Positions 9,614 to 18,194 of a stretch of 64,000 nucleotides of DNA are shown piece by piece. A program made the translations under genes and the position numbers. The notes under the pieces are model-generated. The model was not told where the DNA came from. It did no database searches and saw nothing but the letters and a program-made list of their open reading frames with translations. Positions within the stretch are counted from its first letter, which is position 1, and each line of letters begins with the position of its first letter. Location: contig CP121313.1 in the NCBI GenBank assembly GCA_043513815.1, forward strand, positions 3,410,001-3,474,000, written 5' to 3'. Source of the stretch: JANQIO01 sp043513815. Lineage in GTDB: Bacteria; Pseudomonadota; Gammaproteobacteria; Pseudomonadales; Halieaceae.

Positions 9614-9648
9614 AAAAGTTGCGAACTGCTTCGCAGTACGCAACTTTT
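9614..9648 (+). terminator. Terminator of leuA
   Basis: A near-perfect hairpin: AAAAGTTGCG pairs with CGCAACTTTT, an A/A mismatch follows, and an inner ACTGC/GCAGT stem closes on a 3-nt loop. It starts 15 bp after the leuA stop and ends in a T-run. Confidence 0.9.
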
Positions 9649-9681
9649 TAACAGCGCCAATCTGTAATATTTACCTAATTT

Positions 9682-9730
9682 CCTGACGCCTGATCTCTAC
9701 ACTTAGCCGATGAATAAGAGAGGCGTCAGG
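9682..9730. repeat. Inverted repeat before a small orphan gene
   Basis: CCTGACGCCT at 9682-9691 is the exact reverse complement of AGGCGTCAGG at 9721-9730. Pairing extends inward (CTCT with AGAG) with a 3-nt bulge. It sits 33 bp upstream of the small gene start, so it could be a 5'-UTR hairpin or a protein-binding site. Confidence 0.65.
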
Positions 9731-9762
9731 CACAAGCCTGCGCGGCAATGATCGAGGACATC

Positions 9763-9963
9763 ATGGAACAGGGAAACAATGGGGCGCGGAATTCCAAGCG
9801 CGCTTCTTTCGTCGAAGTCATCAGCAGTATTCGTTTTGATCGCGGTCAGTCAGCCAATGCTGACGAGCATCGGACCGCGACCGGCTTTGCAGGCAACCGG
9901 TCACTGCACACCGGCGTGGCTGCGCCGGACGACTACAAGCAGCTGGTTCGTTCCAGCAACTGA
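9763..9963 (+). CDS. Small orphan protein, 66 residues
   Basis: I do not recognise this protein. The ATG at 9763 is preferred over the in-frame ATG at 9748 because GAGG lies 5 bp upstream. The product is polar and soluble-looking, rich in Ser, Asn, Arg and Ala, with no signal peptide or cysteine. Support for a real gene is structural: it stands alone between two independent units, has an inverted repeat upstream, and is followed 10 bp after its stop by a hairpin terminator. It may be a small stress or regulatory protein; this is a guess from size and layout. Confidence 0.5.
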   Translation: MEQGNNGARNSKRASFVEVISSIRFDRGQSANADEHRTATGFAGNRSLHTGVAAPDDYKQLVRSSN

Positions 9964-9973
9964 TTCCTGAACC

Positions 9974-9994
9974 GGGCCCGCCGCAGGCGGGTCC
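9974..9994 (+). terminator. Terminator after small orphan gene
   Basis: A 9-bp GC-rich stem (GGGCCCGCC with GGCGGGTCC, one G-T pair) has a 3-nt loop and is followed by AGTTTA. It begins 10 bp after the small-gene stop. The T-tract is weak. Confidence 0.55.
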
Positions 9995-10117
9995 AGTTTA
10001 TCCACCCGGGGCTTTCCGGCCCTGACGAGCGCCTGCACGCCCGCCATTTCATATCGGCCAGCGCACCATATTTTTCCAGCGCACCAACCTCTACAAAGGC
10101 ACGGCAATGGCGCGCAC

Positions 10118-10525
10118 TCAGCTCCGGCGCTTGCCCCGTAACAGCCCCTTGATCTTGTCCATAAAAGTCTCGTACTTGAGATCACTGAATTCTCCGGCGT
10201 CCAGAAAAATGCGATCGCAAGAGGGGCAGACTTCCAGCCAAATATGGGTCTGAACCGGATCGGTCACCTTGTCCATGGAGACGTGACAGACCGGACACTC
10301 GATATCCTCGATCTTGTCGAACTCCTTGCCCACCTGGGGGTGGCCTATATCCAGAAAGGCCTCCACCATCCATTCTGAGCGCATCTGGTTCAGCACCTCT
10401 GCCTCCACCAACATTCCATAGCACTGGGTGCAACGATCAATACAGATTTTTGGTCCGTACAACTTGGTTTCCATGGCGCTGCCACACTTGGGGCACTCCA
10501 GGTTTTCGGCGTTGTTGTCGTCCAT
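10118..10525 (-). CDS. Zinc-ribbon (zf-TFIIB-type) protein
   Basis: A 135-residue soluble protein with four Cys-x2-Cys knuckles arranged as two zinc ribbons: CPKC with CTQC (residues about 11-36), and CPVC with CPSC (about 77-103). The second ribbon ends in DRIFLDAGEF, the signature of the bacterial zf-TFIIB family. The C-terminus is basic (KGLLRGKRRS). Its role is unknown; a nucleic-acid or protein scaffold role is typical speculation for the family. It is divergent from cmoA across a 14-bp tandem repeat. Confidence 0.82.
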   Translation of the reverse strand: MDDNNAENLECPKCGSAMETKLYGPKICIDRCTQCYGMLVEAEVLNQMRSEWMVEAFLDIGHPQVGKEFDKIEDIECPVCHVSMDKVTDPVQTHIWLEVCPSCDRIFLDAGEFSDLKYETFMDKIKGLLRGKRRS

Positions 10526-10625
10526 GCTTTTCTCAATCCCTCGTATCGGGGTATTTCGCCAGCGGGCGTGGCTCTTAGCCTAGCGGATACGTGGCAAAAG
10601 GCCAGTGTGGCGCGGCCGGCCAGGC

Positions 10626-10762
10626 GCGGCCCGACCTGCGCGGCCCGACCTACGCGGCTCGACCTACGCGGCCCGACCTGCGCGGCCCGACCTACGCGGC
10701 CCGACCTGCGCGGCCCGACCTACGCGGCCCGACCTACGCGGCCCGACCTACGCGGCCCGACC
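10626..10762. repeat. 14-bp tandem repeat, about ten copies
   Basis: The unit GCGGCCCGACCTAC (or ...CCTGC) recurs at 10626, 10640, 10654, 10668, 10682, 10696, 10710, 10724, 10738 and 10752, nearly without change. Variation is limited to the AC/GC dinucleotide and one C-to-T. The period is not a multiple of three, so it is not coding. It lies in the divergent intergenic region about 50 bp before the cmoA start. Confidence 0.95.
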
Positions 10763-10809
10763 ACCACTGCTGTGCTAATATCCGCGCAGTTTCAATCCCA
10801 GGTTTGCCC

Positions 10810-11553
10810 GTGAACAAGGACGACATTTACGCCAGCCCCATCGACGAGCTACCCGGCTTCCGCTTCGACGAGGAGGTGGTGCGGGTGTTCCCGGACATGA
10901 TCAGGCGCTCGGTACCCGGCTACAGCACCATCATCGCCATGACCGGACTGTTGGCTGGCCGCTATGCGACAGCCGGCTCCACCTGCTACGACCTGGGCTG
11001 CTCCCTGGGCGCCTCCACCCTGGCCATGCGCCAGCAGGTTCGCGGCGATGGCTGCCGGCTGGTGGGCGTGGATAACTCTCGGGCCATGATTGAGCGCTGT
11101 CGCAGCGTCATCGATACCGACAGCCATGAGCTACCGGTTGAACTCATCTGCGCCGATATCGAGGATGCGTCCATAGAGAATGCTTCAGTGGTGGTACTTA
11201 ACTTCACGCTGCAGTTTGTTGCCCTGGAAAAGCGCGCTGACCTGCTGCAGCGTATCTTCAACGGCCTGCAGCCGGGCGGCATCCTGGTGCTGTCAGAGAA
11301 GGTACTGTTTGCCGACCCGCACCTCAACCAGCTCAACATCGACCTGCACCACGACTTCAAGCGCGCCAACGGCTACTCCGACCTGGAGATCGCCCAGAAG
11401 CGCCAGGCCCTGGACAACGTGCTGGTCCCCGAAACCCTGGACGCCCATCGAGAGCGACTGTCCGCCGTGGGTTTCGACAGCTGCGATGTCTGGTTCCAGT
11501 GTTTCAATTTTGCTTCGCTGGTTGCCCTCAAGGCCCCTCTGGACAGTGATTGA
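10810..11553 (+). CDS. cmoA: Carboxy-S-adenosyl-L-methionine synthase
   Basis: A 247-residue CmoA, which converts SAM and prephenate to carboxy-SAM for wobble-uridine modification (cmo5U34) of tRNA. The GTG at 10810 gives NKDDIYASPIDELPGFRFDE, the expected N-terminus. An upstream in-frame extension through the tandem repeat is not credible. The SAM-binding motif YDLGCSLGASTLAM is at about residue 60. It overlaps cmoB by 8 bp, so the two are translationally coupled. The nearby tandem repeat may affect the promoter. Confidence 0.96.
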   Translation: MNKDDIYASPIDELPGFRFDEEVVRVFPDMIRRSVPGYSTIIAMTGLLAGRYATAGSTCYDLGCSLGASTLAMRQQVRGDGCRLVGVDNSRAMIERCRSVIDTDSHELPVELICADIEDASIENASVVVLNFTLQFVALEKRADLLQRIFNGLQPGGILVLSEKVLFADPHLNQLNIDLHHDFKRANGYSDLEIAQKRQALDNVLVPETLDAHRERLSAVGFDSCDVWFQCFNFASLVALKAPLDSD

Positions 11554-12517
11554 TTTCAAACTTCTGGCTGAACGCTGGCGTAAATCAGAACTTGCGCCCT
11601 GGGCAGAAACACTGCTGCATGACATCGGCGCCCGCTTCCATGCCGAGCGCTACGGCGACCTGCCCCGCTGGGAACAGGCCCTGGCGGCATTACCCGACAT
11701 TACCCCGTCCACACTACAACTGGATGCAGACTGCATCACCGTTGGCGCGCCCGACGATATTGACGATGCCGACCGCTCCGCGCTCGACAACGCACTGCGA
11801 GGCCTGCACCCCTGGCGCAAGGGCCCCTTCGATCTGTACGGTGTGCACATTGACACCGAATGGCGCTCGGACTGGAAATGGCAGCGCGTGACACCGGCAC
11901 TGGATGACCTGGCCGGGCGGCGGGTGCTGGATGTAGGCTGCGGCAGCGGCTACCACTGCTGGCGCATGTTGGGGGCCGGCGCCGCCGAGGTAATCGGCAT
12001 CGACCCGACGCCGCTGTTTGTACTGCAGTTCCAGGCCCTGCAAAAATATATCCAGCGTCCGGAAGCCTGGGTGCTACCCCTGGGCATCGAGCAATTGCCG
12101 CCGGGCCTTGAAGCTTTTGACACGGTGTTTTCCATGGGCGTTCTCTACCACCGCCGCTCGCCCATTGAGCATCTGATGGAACTGCGCGGCGCCCTGCGCG
12201 ACGGCGGGCAACTGGTGCTGGAAACTCTGGTGGTCGAGGGCGATATCGACACCTGCCTGGTGCCGAAAGGCCGCTACGCGCGCATGGGCAATGTCTGGTT
12301 CCTGCCGAGCACCGACATGCTGCTGCTGTGGCTCAACAAACTGGGATTCAAGAAGCCCGAGCTGGTCGACGTCAACACCACCTCCACAGAAGAACAGCGC
12401 AGCACCGACTGGATGACCTTCCACTCCCTGGCCAATTTCCTCGACCCGGACGATTCCAGCCGGACCATCGAGGGCTACCCAGCTCCCAGGCGCGCGATCA
12501 TCACGGCCCGAAAATAG
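11546..12517 (+). CDS. cmoB: tRNA U34 carboxymethyltransferase
   Basis: A 323-residue CmoB, which transfers the carboxymethyl group of carboxy-SAM to 5-hydroxyuridine 34 of tRNA. The GTG at 11546 inside the end of cmoA gives VIDFKLLAERW and near-standard family length. The SAM-site motif RRVLDVGCGSGYHCWRML is at about residue 125, and the family segments PFDLYGVHIDTEWRSDWKW and FSMGVLYHRRSP are intact. It forms a two-gene operon with cmoA. A hairpin between it and the convergent lon gene probably ends transcription. Confidence 0.96.
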   Translation: MIDFKLLAERWRKSELAPWAETLLHDIGARFHAERYGDLPRWEQALAALPDITPSTLQLDADCITVGAPDDIDDADRSALDNALRGLHPWRKGPFDLYGVHIDTEWRSDWKWQRVTPALDDLAGRRVLDVGCGSGYHCWRMLGAGAAEVIGIDPTPLFVLQFQALQKYIQRPEAWVLPLGIEQLPPGLEAFDTVFSMGVLYHRRSPIEHLMELRGALRDGGQLVLETLVVEGDIDTCLVPKGRYARMGNVWFLPSTDMLLLWLNKLGFKKPELVDVNTTSTEEQRSTDWMTFHSLANFLDPDDSSRTIEGYPAPRRAIITARK

Positions 12518-12550
12518 CGGACATTCGAACACAAGGCGCAAAACGGGAAA

Positions 12551-12573
12551 GGGCGAGTGCGTTGCACTCGCCC
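12551..12573 (-). terminator. Hairpin between cmoB and lon
   Basis: A perfect 10-bp stem, GGGCGAGTGC with GCACTCGCCC, on a 3-nt loop. On the minus strand it is followed by TTTCCCGTTTT, so it best serves lon. There is no T-run on the plus side. Confidence 0.65.
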
Positions 12574-12588
12574 CAGCTGGTTCCAGGA

Positions 12589-15024
12589 TCAGTGAACCGA
12601 GCGATCGTCCAGGTGGTCGTCGAAAACGAAGTGGAAGACATCCCGAAAGGTGCGGGCGAAGTGGACGTTGATGTCTTCCCGGAGATGGTCCGGGAGTTCT
12701 TCAAAGTCCTTCCTGTTGGCGCTGGGCAGGATCAGCTCCATGATGTTGGCACGGCGCGCGGCGATCACTTTTTCGCGGATGCCGCCCACCGCCAGCACCT
12801 GGCCGGTCAGGGTCAGCTCTCCTGTCATGCCGAGTTTGCGCCGGATGCGCTCCTTGCGTGCCAGCGACAGCAAAGCGGTCGCCATGGTAATACCGGCACT
12901 GGGGCCGTCCTTGGGTGTGGCGCCTTCGGGCACGTGCAGGTGCACCAGCGAGGTGTCGAAGTAGTCGGGGCTACAGCCGTAGTCCTTGAGATGTGCCATA
13001 ACATAGCTGTAGGCGATTTCTGCCGATTCCCGCATGACATCACCGAGCTTGCCGGTCAGCTTGAAGCCGCGATTCAGGGTGTGCACCTGGGTGCACTCGA
13101 TGGGTAATGTCGCGCCGCCCATCGCAGTCCAGGCAAGGCCAGTGGCAATGCCTAGTCCGCGCAGGGGCTTTTCAGCACCGAAGGGCGGCTTGCCCAGCAA
13201 TCCCTCGATATCTTTCTTGCCGACCCGCAGCTTTTGCTCGTCACCCTCCAGCAGAGAAACAATGCTCTTGCGGATGATGCGCGACAGCTGCTTCTCCAGG
13301 TTGCGCACTCCGGCCTCCCGGCAGTAGGCCTCGATCACGTACTTGAGGCCGGCGTCGTTGATCTTGAGCTGCTCATCCTGCACACCGTGACGCGCCAGCA
13401 GCTTCGGCCATAGATGATTGCGGGCAATCTCCAGCTTTTCCTCGGCGATGTAGCCCGCCAGGCGAATGGTCTCCATGCGATCCAGCAGCGGGGCGGGAAT
13501 GGTATCGAGCTGGTTGGCGGTGCAGATGAACAGCACCTTGGACAGATCGAAACGCAGGTCGAGGTAGTGATCCAGAAACTCGCTGTTCTGCTCCGGGTCC
13601 AGCACCTCCAGCATCGCCGAGGCCGGGTCGCCCTGATACGACGCCCCCACTTTGTCGATCTCGTCGAGCATGATCACCGGGTTGGACACTTCCACGTCCT
13701 TCAGGGCCTGCACCAGCTTGCCGGGCATGGCGCCGATGTAGGTGCGCCGATGGCCCTTGATCTCGGCTTCGTCGCGCATGCCGCCCAGGCTGAATCGGTA
13801 AAACTTCCGACCCAGGGCATCTGCCACCGAGTGCCCAATGGAAGTCTTGCCCACTCCGGGTGGGCCTACCAACAACAGGATCGAGCCGGAAATCTCTCCC
13901 TTGAAACTGCCCACGGCAAGAAACTCGACAATGCGCTCCTTGACGTCGTCGAGGCCATCGTGGTGATCGTTCAATACCGCCCGAGCGTTCTTCAGGTCCA
14001 GCATGTCCTCTGAGTAAACGCCCCAGGGTACCGAGGTAGCCCAGTCCAGGTAGTTGCGGGTCACACCGTATTCCGGTGAACCGGTTTCCAGGTAGGAAAG
14101 TTTCTGCATTTCCTCCTCGATGCGCTTGAGCACAGCCTCTGGCGGTTTCAGCTCCTGCAGGCGCTCCTCAAAGGTATCCTGGTCGGCGGTCTTGTCATCC
14201 TTGGAGATGCCCAGCTCTTTCTGGATAACCTTGAGCTGCTCCTTGAGGAAAAACTCGCGCTGGGTCTGCGACAGCTGCTGATTGACCTGCTCGCTGATCT
14301 GGCCCTGCAATTCCGCCACTTCCCGCTCCTTGCGCAATAGCGCCAACACTTTTTCCATGCGCGGGATCAGCGGCAGTGTTTCCAGGACTTCCTGCAGCTG
14401 GGCGCCTGAGGCGGTGGTAAGGGCCGCGGAGAAATCCGCCAGCAGCGAGGGCTCGTTGGGGCTGAAATGCGACAGGTACTGCTTCAACTCTTCGCTGTAT
14501 AGCGGATTGAGCGGCAGCAGCTCCTTGATCTCCTTGATCAGGGCCATGGCATAGGCCTTGATCTCGTCGCTGTCGCGCTGGCCCTGGCTGCGTGGGTATT
14601 CCACCTGAGCCAGGAACGGCGCCTTGTCATGCAGCCAGCGCACGATGCGAAAGCGCCTGATGCCCTGCACCATGAACTGACCCTGCTGCTCACCACCCGC
14701 GGGCATCTGGTGCAGACGCACCACGCAGCCCATTGCCGGAATATTGCCGGTGCTGGCCTGGTCATTTTCAACGCCGTCCACGAAGGCCAGCCCCAGCAGG
14801 CCATGCCCGGCCTCACTGACCGCCTTGAGGGTACTGCCCCATTTGTGAAGATTGACCAGCACAGGCTGCACCTGGCCCGGAAAGTAGGGCCGCGTAGTCA
14901 GCGGAAGAATACTGAGCGTTTCCGGCAGCACCTCGTCTGCCACCGCGAGAGGCTGGCCCTGTTCCTGCTCGGCGATGATTTCGCCGTCTACTACCGCCTC
15001 ATCGCCGCTGCCGTCGTCCATCAT
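12589..15024 (-). CDS. lon: ATP-dependent Lon protease (LonA type)
   Basis: An 811-residue LonA protease if begun at the double ATG at 15024/15021. The frame stays open to 15174, but that extension lacks Lon-like sequence. The N-terminal substrate domain is followed by a coiled region (QREFFLKEQLKVIQKELG), Walker A VGPPGVGKTS, Walker B VIMLDEIDK, and the protease domain with catalytic Ser in PKDGPSAGI and Lys in GGIREKVIAA. It degrades misfolded and regulatory proteins. It lacks the usual clpP/clpX/hupB neighbours of the main lon, so it may be a second copy like AsrA of Pseudomonas. A heat-shock-like promoter precedes it. Confidence 0.93.
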   Translation of the reverse strand: MMDDGSGDEAVVDGEIIAEQEQGQPLAVADEVLPETLSILPLTTRPYFPGQVQPVLVNLHKWGSTLKAVSEAGHGLLGLAFVDGVENDQASTGNIPAMGCVVRLHQMPAGGEQQGQFMVQGIRRFRIVRWLHDKAPFLAQVEYPRSQGQRDSDEIKAYAMALIKEIKELLPLNPLYSEELKQYLSHFSPNEPSLLADFSAALTTASGAQLQEVLETLPLIPRMEKVLALLRKEREVAELQGQISEQVNQQLSQTQREFFLKEQLKVIQKELGISKDDKTADQDTFEERLQELKPPEAVLKRIEEEMQKLSYLETGSPEYGVTRNYLDWATSVPWGVYSEDMLDLKNARAVLNDHHDGLDDVKERIVEFLAVGSFKGEISGSILLLVGPPGVGKTSIGHSVADALGRKFYRFSLGGMRDEAEIKGHRRTYIGAMPGKLVQALKDVEVSNPVIMLDEIDKVGASYQGDPASAMLEVLDPEQNSEFLDHYLDLRFDLSKVLFICTANQLDTIPAPLLDRMETIRLAGYIAEEKLEIARNHLWPKLLARHGVQDEQLKINDAGLKYVIEAYCREAGVRNLEKQLSRIIRKSIVSLLEGDEQKLRVGKKDIEGLLGKPPFGAEKPLRGLGIATGLAWTAMGGATLPIECTQVHTLNRGFKLTGKLGDVMRESAEIAYSYVMAHLKDYGCSPDYFDTSLVHLHVPEGATPKDGPSAGITMATALLSLARKERIRRKLGMTGELTLTGQVLAVGGIREKVIAARRANIMELILPSANRKDFEELPDHLREDINVHFARTFRDVFHFVFDDHLDDRSVH

Positions 15025-15058
15025 GGGATAGCTGAACACCTTGCTTACATGTCCCACA

Positions 15059-15086
15059 GATATAGGTGCTATTCCGGCAAATTCAA
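15059..15086 (-). promoter_or_regulatory. Candidate lon promoter, possibly sigma-32-like
   Basis: On the minus strand TTGAAT and TATATC are separated by 16 bp, ending about 35 bp before the lon ATG. TTGAA plus ACCTATAT at a 13-bp spacing also resembles the heat-shock sigma-32 pattern. Read by eye; not a strong match. Confidence 0.4.
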
Positions 15087-15302
15087 CCGGCCTGCTGGAA
15101 ACAAGGCTCCTGATCAAAGAGTTGCCGCATGGCAGATCAGCATCGCCTCCCAGCTTCGACTCCAAGCGGTACAAAGCTCGCTACGATAAAGGGCGCGAGC
15201 TGGGCGCAGGCCAGCCGATAATATGAGCCAGGGCCCTGCTTCAGGAAAGCCTCAGGAAAAGCGCTCTGAACCCTTTCGGCAGAGAGGGCCCTGAGTGTGG
15301 CT

Positions 15303-15653
15303 TCAATCTTCGGAGCTGGGGGTGGGTACCATGCCCGGCAGGGGAAAAGCCGACACGTTGCCGGCCCCTTTGGATTCGCTGATTTTGGCAGCGCCCTCTT
15401 TCTCCACCTCGTCGATACGAATAATGGAGTGCATGGGAATGTAGCTGCGATTGACGCCGCCAAACTCATGCTTGAGCTTTTCCTCGGAGGGGTCGACCAC
15501 CAGCTTGCTGCGCTCGCCGAAGAGAAATTCCTCGATCTCGATAAAGCCCCACATGTCGCTCTGGAAAATCTGCCGGGCATACACCTCGTAGACCTGGTTC
15601 TGGCTCTGGAAGATCACCTTGTATATCGGCTGTGGCATGGCGGAACGCGTCAT
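15303..15653 (-). CDS. DUF1820 family protein
   Basis: A 116-residue cytoplasmic protein of the gammaproteobacterial DUF1820 family, recognised from PIYKVIFQSQNQVYEVYARQ, GFIEIEEFLFGE and the SYIPMHSIIRIDEVEKEG segment. The start may be the ATG at 15653 or the one at 15638 (MPQPIYKV); neither has a strong ribosome site. No function is established for the family. It is divergent from miaB across 95 bp. It is also oriented toward lon, with about 280 bp between them. Confidence 0.85.
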   Translation of the reverse strand: MTRSAMPQPIYKVIFQSQNQVYEVYARQIFQSDMWGFIEIEEFLFGERSKLVVDPSEEKLKHEFGGVNRSYIPMHSIIRIDEVEKEGAAKISESKGAGNVSAFPLPGMVPTPSSED

Positions 15654-15708
15654 CGCTGTCTGGTCAAAAAATGGGCGGCAATACTATCACTTAACACCCA
15701 TCAGCCGC

Positions 15709-15714
15709 TATAAT
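15709..15714 (+). promoter_or_regulatory. Candidate -10 box of miaB
   Basis: A perfect TATAAT lies 34 bp upstream of the miaB GTG. No convincing -35 hexamer is seen at the right spacing. Confidence 0.35.
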
Positions 15715-15748
15715 CCGCTGCCCAAAATTTGAGCGCCCGGACGCCAGC

Positions 15749-17104
15749 GTGCCGAAGAAGCTTTACATCCAGACCCACGGCTGCCAGATGAACGAATACG
15801 ACTCCAACCGTATGCGTGACCTGCTGGGAGAGAGCCACGACATGATCCCCGCGGAAACCCCCGAGGAGGCTGATGTATTGCTGCTCAATACCTGCTCGAT
15901 CCGCGAAAAGGCCCAGGAGAAGGTGTTCAGCGAGCTCGGCCGCTGGAGGCGCCTGAAACAGAATAACCCCGAGGTGGTCATCGGCGTCGGCGGCTGTGTA
16001 GCCAGCCAGGAAGGCGAGGAGATCGGCAAGCGCGCCCCCTTTGTGGACCTGGTATTTGGCCCCCAGACCCTGCATCGCCTGCCGGAAATGCTCAACGAGT
16101 CAGAACAGGCTGACGGCACGGTAGTGGTAGACGTCAGCTTCCCGGAAATCGAGAAGTTCGACCGCCTCCCGGAGCCCAGTGTGGACGGCCCCAGCGCCTT
16201 CGTTTCTATCATGGAAGGCTGCTCCAAGTACTGCACCTTCTGTGTGGTGCCCTACACCCGCGGTGAGGAAGTCAGTCGCCCACTGGACGATGTGATCGCC
16301 GAGGTCGCCGGCCTGGCCGCCAAGGGTGTGCGCGAGGTCAATCTGCTGGGCCAGAACGTCAACGCCTACCGCGGTGAAAACCACCTGGGGGACGTCGTCG
16401 ACTTTGCGGAACTGCTGTTTCTGGTGGCCAGGGTGCCCGGCATCGACCGCATTCGCTACACCACCTCCCACCCGGTGGAATTCAGCGACGCCCTGATAGA
16501 TGCCTACGCAGAAATCCCGCAGCTGGTAGACCACCTGCACCTGCCGGTGCAGAGCGGCAGCGACCGGGTGCTGATGGCCATGAAGCGCGGTCACACGGCG
16601 CTGGAGTACAAGTCCAAGATACGCCGGCTGCGCCGCCACCGCCCCAATATCAGCCTGTCCTCTGACTTTATTATCGGCTTCCCCGGTGAGACCGAGGCGG
16701 ACTTTGCCGCCACCATGAAGTTGATCGAAGAGATCGGTTTCGACCATTCCTTCAGCTTTATTTACAGCGCGCGCCCCGGCACCCCCGCTTCCGAGCTTCC
16801 CGACACCACCCCGGGAGAGATCAAGAAGCAGCGGCTGCAGATCCTGCAAACACGCATCAACCAGCAGGCCCAGGAAATCAGCCGCCGTATGGTGGGCAAC
16901 GTCGAGCGCGTACTGATCACCGGCGTGTCGAAAAAAGACCCGGGTGAGTTGCAGGGGCGTACCGAGAACAACCGGGTAGTCAATTTCCACTGCAGCGATC
17001 ACTCGCTGATTGGTGAGTTTGCCGACGTTCACATCGATGAGGCATTGCCGAACTCTCTGCGGGGCCGGCTCAGCGGCGCTGAACTCGCAGTTGACGTTGG
17101 CTGA
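15749..17104 (+). CDS. miaB: tRNA-2-methylthio-N6-dimethylallyladenosine synthase
   Basis: A 451-residue MiaB, a radical SAM methylthiotransferase acting on i6A37 of tRNAs. The GTG start gives PKKLYIQTHGCQMNEYDS. The three-cysteine N-terminal cluster (GCQMN, NTCSIRE, GGCVA), the radical SAM motif CSKYCTFCVVP (about residue 157) and a C-terminal TRAM domain are all present at normal spacing. It heads the conserved string miaB-ybeZ-ybeY-corC-lnt, though a 55-bp gap precedes ybeZ. Confidence 0.97.
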   Translation: MPKKLYIQTHGCQMNEYDSNRMRDLLGESHDMIPAETPEEADVLLLNTCSIREKAQEKVFSELGRWRRLKQNNPEVVIGVGGCVASQEGEEIGKRAPFVDLVFGPQTLHRLPEMLNESEQADGTVVVDVSFPEIEKFDRLPEPSVDGPSAFVSIMEGCSKYCTFCVVPYTRGEEVSRPLDDVIAEVAGLAAKGVREVNLLGQNVNAYRGENHLGDVVDFAELLFLVARVPGIDRIRYTTSHPVEFSDALIDAYAEIPQLVDHLHLPVQSGSDRVLMAMKRGHTALEYKSKIRRLRRHRPNISLSSDFIIGFPGETEADFAATMKLIEEIGFDHSFSFIYSARPGTPASELPDTTPGEIKKQRLQILQTRINQQAQEISRRMVGNVERVLITGVSKKDPGELQGRTENNRVVNFHCSDHSLIGEFADVHIDEALPNSLRGRLSGAELAVDVG

Positions 17105-17159
17105 AACAAGATTATCCTTAACCAGGAGTACACAGCCGTCACGCGGCTAAACGATCATA

Positions 17160-18194
17160 TTGAATAGCGATGAACCTCCCAGTCAGCTGAGCTTCGAACT
17201 CGAACCCAGCGACGCCCGCCATCTCGCAACACTCTGCGGCCAATTTGACCAGCACCTGAAACAGATCGAAGAGCGTCTGGGCGTCACTGTGCGTGCCCGC
17301 GGCAACAGCTTTACTGTGGCCGGCAGCGAAGACGCGGTAGGCGTTACCAAAGCGCTACTGGAAGACCTGTACGCGGAAATTTGCACTGGCATTACCCTCA
17401 GTCCGGAGTCCCTGCACCTGCAGCTTCAGCAGGCGGGCCTTGAGGCGCTGGTCGAACCGGGGGCTGAGACTGCCGACGCTCCAGGCAACGCTGTAGAGAA
17501 CATCGCCATCATTCGCACCAAGCGTGGCTCCGTTAAACCCCGCGGCAAGAATCAGCAGGCCTACGTACGGCAAATTGGCCGCTGCGACATCAATTTCGGC
17601 ATCGGCCCGGCGGGCACCGGCAAGACCTACCTGGCCGTCGCCTGCGCCGTGGAAGCACTGCTGAACGACCGGGTACGGCGCATTCTGCTGGTACGCCCGG
17701 CGGTGGAGGCCGGTGAAAAGCTGGGCTTCCTGCCCGGCGACCTGAGCCAGAAGATCGACCCGTACCTGCGCCCACTGTACGACGCCCTCTACGAGATGCT
17801 GGGTTTCGAGACGGTCAACAAGTACATCGAACGCAATATTATCGAGGTGGCACCGCTGGCTTTCATGCGCGGTCGCACCCTGAACAACTCCTTCATCATT
17901 CTCGATGAGGCACAGAACACTACCCGGGAACAGATGAAAATGTTCCTGACCCGTATCGGCTTTGGCTCGACGGCAGTTGTCACCGGTGATGCCACCCAGA
18001 TCGACCTGCCCCGCGGCACGCAGTCGGGCCTGACCCACGTGATGAACGTGCTGGACGATGTCGAAGGCATCGGGTTTACCTACTTCCAGGCGCGGGACGT
18101 GGTACGTCACCCGCTGGTGCAGCGCATCGTCGAAGCTTATGACAGCTTCGACGCCAGCCACACCACCTCAAGCCTCGACAAGTCGCGCTCGTGA
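17160..18194 (+). CDS. ybeZ: PhoH-like ATPase YbeZ
   Basis: A 344-residue PhoH-like protein with a TTG start at 17160 (no better in-frame codon). The N-terminal region is KH-like (VTVRARGNSFTVAGSED). The P-loop ATPase core has Walker A FGIGPAGTGKTYLAVA (about residue 143) and Walker B FIILDEAQNTT. YbeZ works with the endonuclease YbeY in 16S rRNA processing and ribosome quality control. The last four bases overlap the ybeY start, showing translational coupling. Confidence 0.95.
   Translation: MNSDEPPSQLSFELEPSDARHLATLCGQFDQHLKQIEERLGVTVRARGNSFTVAGSEDAVGVTKALLEDLYAEICTGITLSPESLHLQLQQAGLEALVEPGAETADAPGNAVENIAIIRTKRGSVKPRGKNQQAYVRQIGRCDINFGIGPAGTGKTYLAVACAVEALLNDRVRRILLVRPAVEAGEKLGFLPGDLSQKIDPYLRPLYDALYEMLGFETVNKYIERNIIEVAPLAFMRGRTLNNSFIILDEAQNTTREQMKMFLTRIGFGSTAVVTGDATQIDLPRGTQSGLTHVMNVLDDVEGIGFTYFQARDVVRHPLVQRIVEAYDSFDASHTTSSLDKSRS

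Noticed and set aside
10626..10762. Possible CRISPR-like array
   Set aside because: Units are directly adjacent with no spacers and only 14 bp long; no cas genes nearby.
10591..10809. Open frame running through the 14-bp repeat into cmoA, and a second frame encoding RPTRPDLRGPT-type repeats
   Set aside because: The repeat period is not a multiple of three, all frames are open by composition, and CmoA has its standard start at the GTG at 10810.
15025..15174. N-terminal extension of Lon by 50 residues
   Set aside because: It contains no Lon-like sequence and covers the most promoter-like region.
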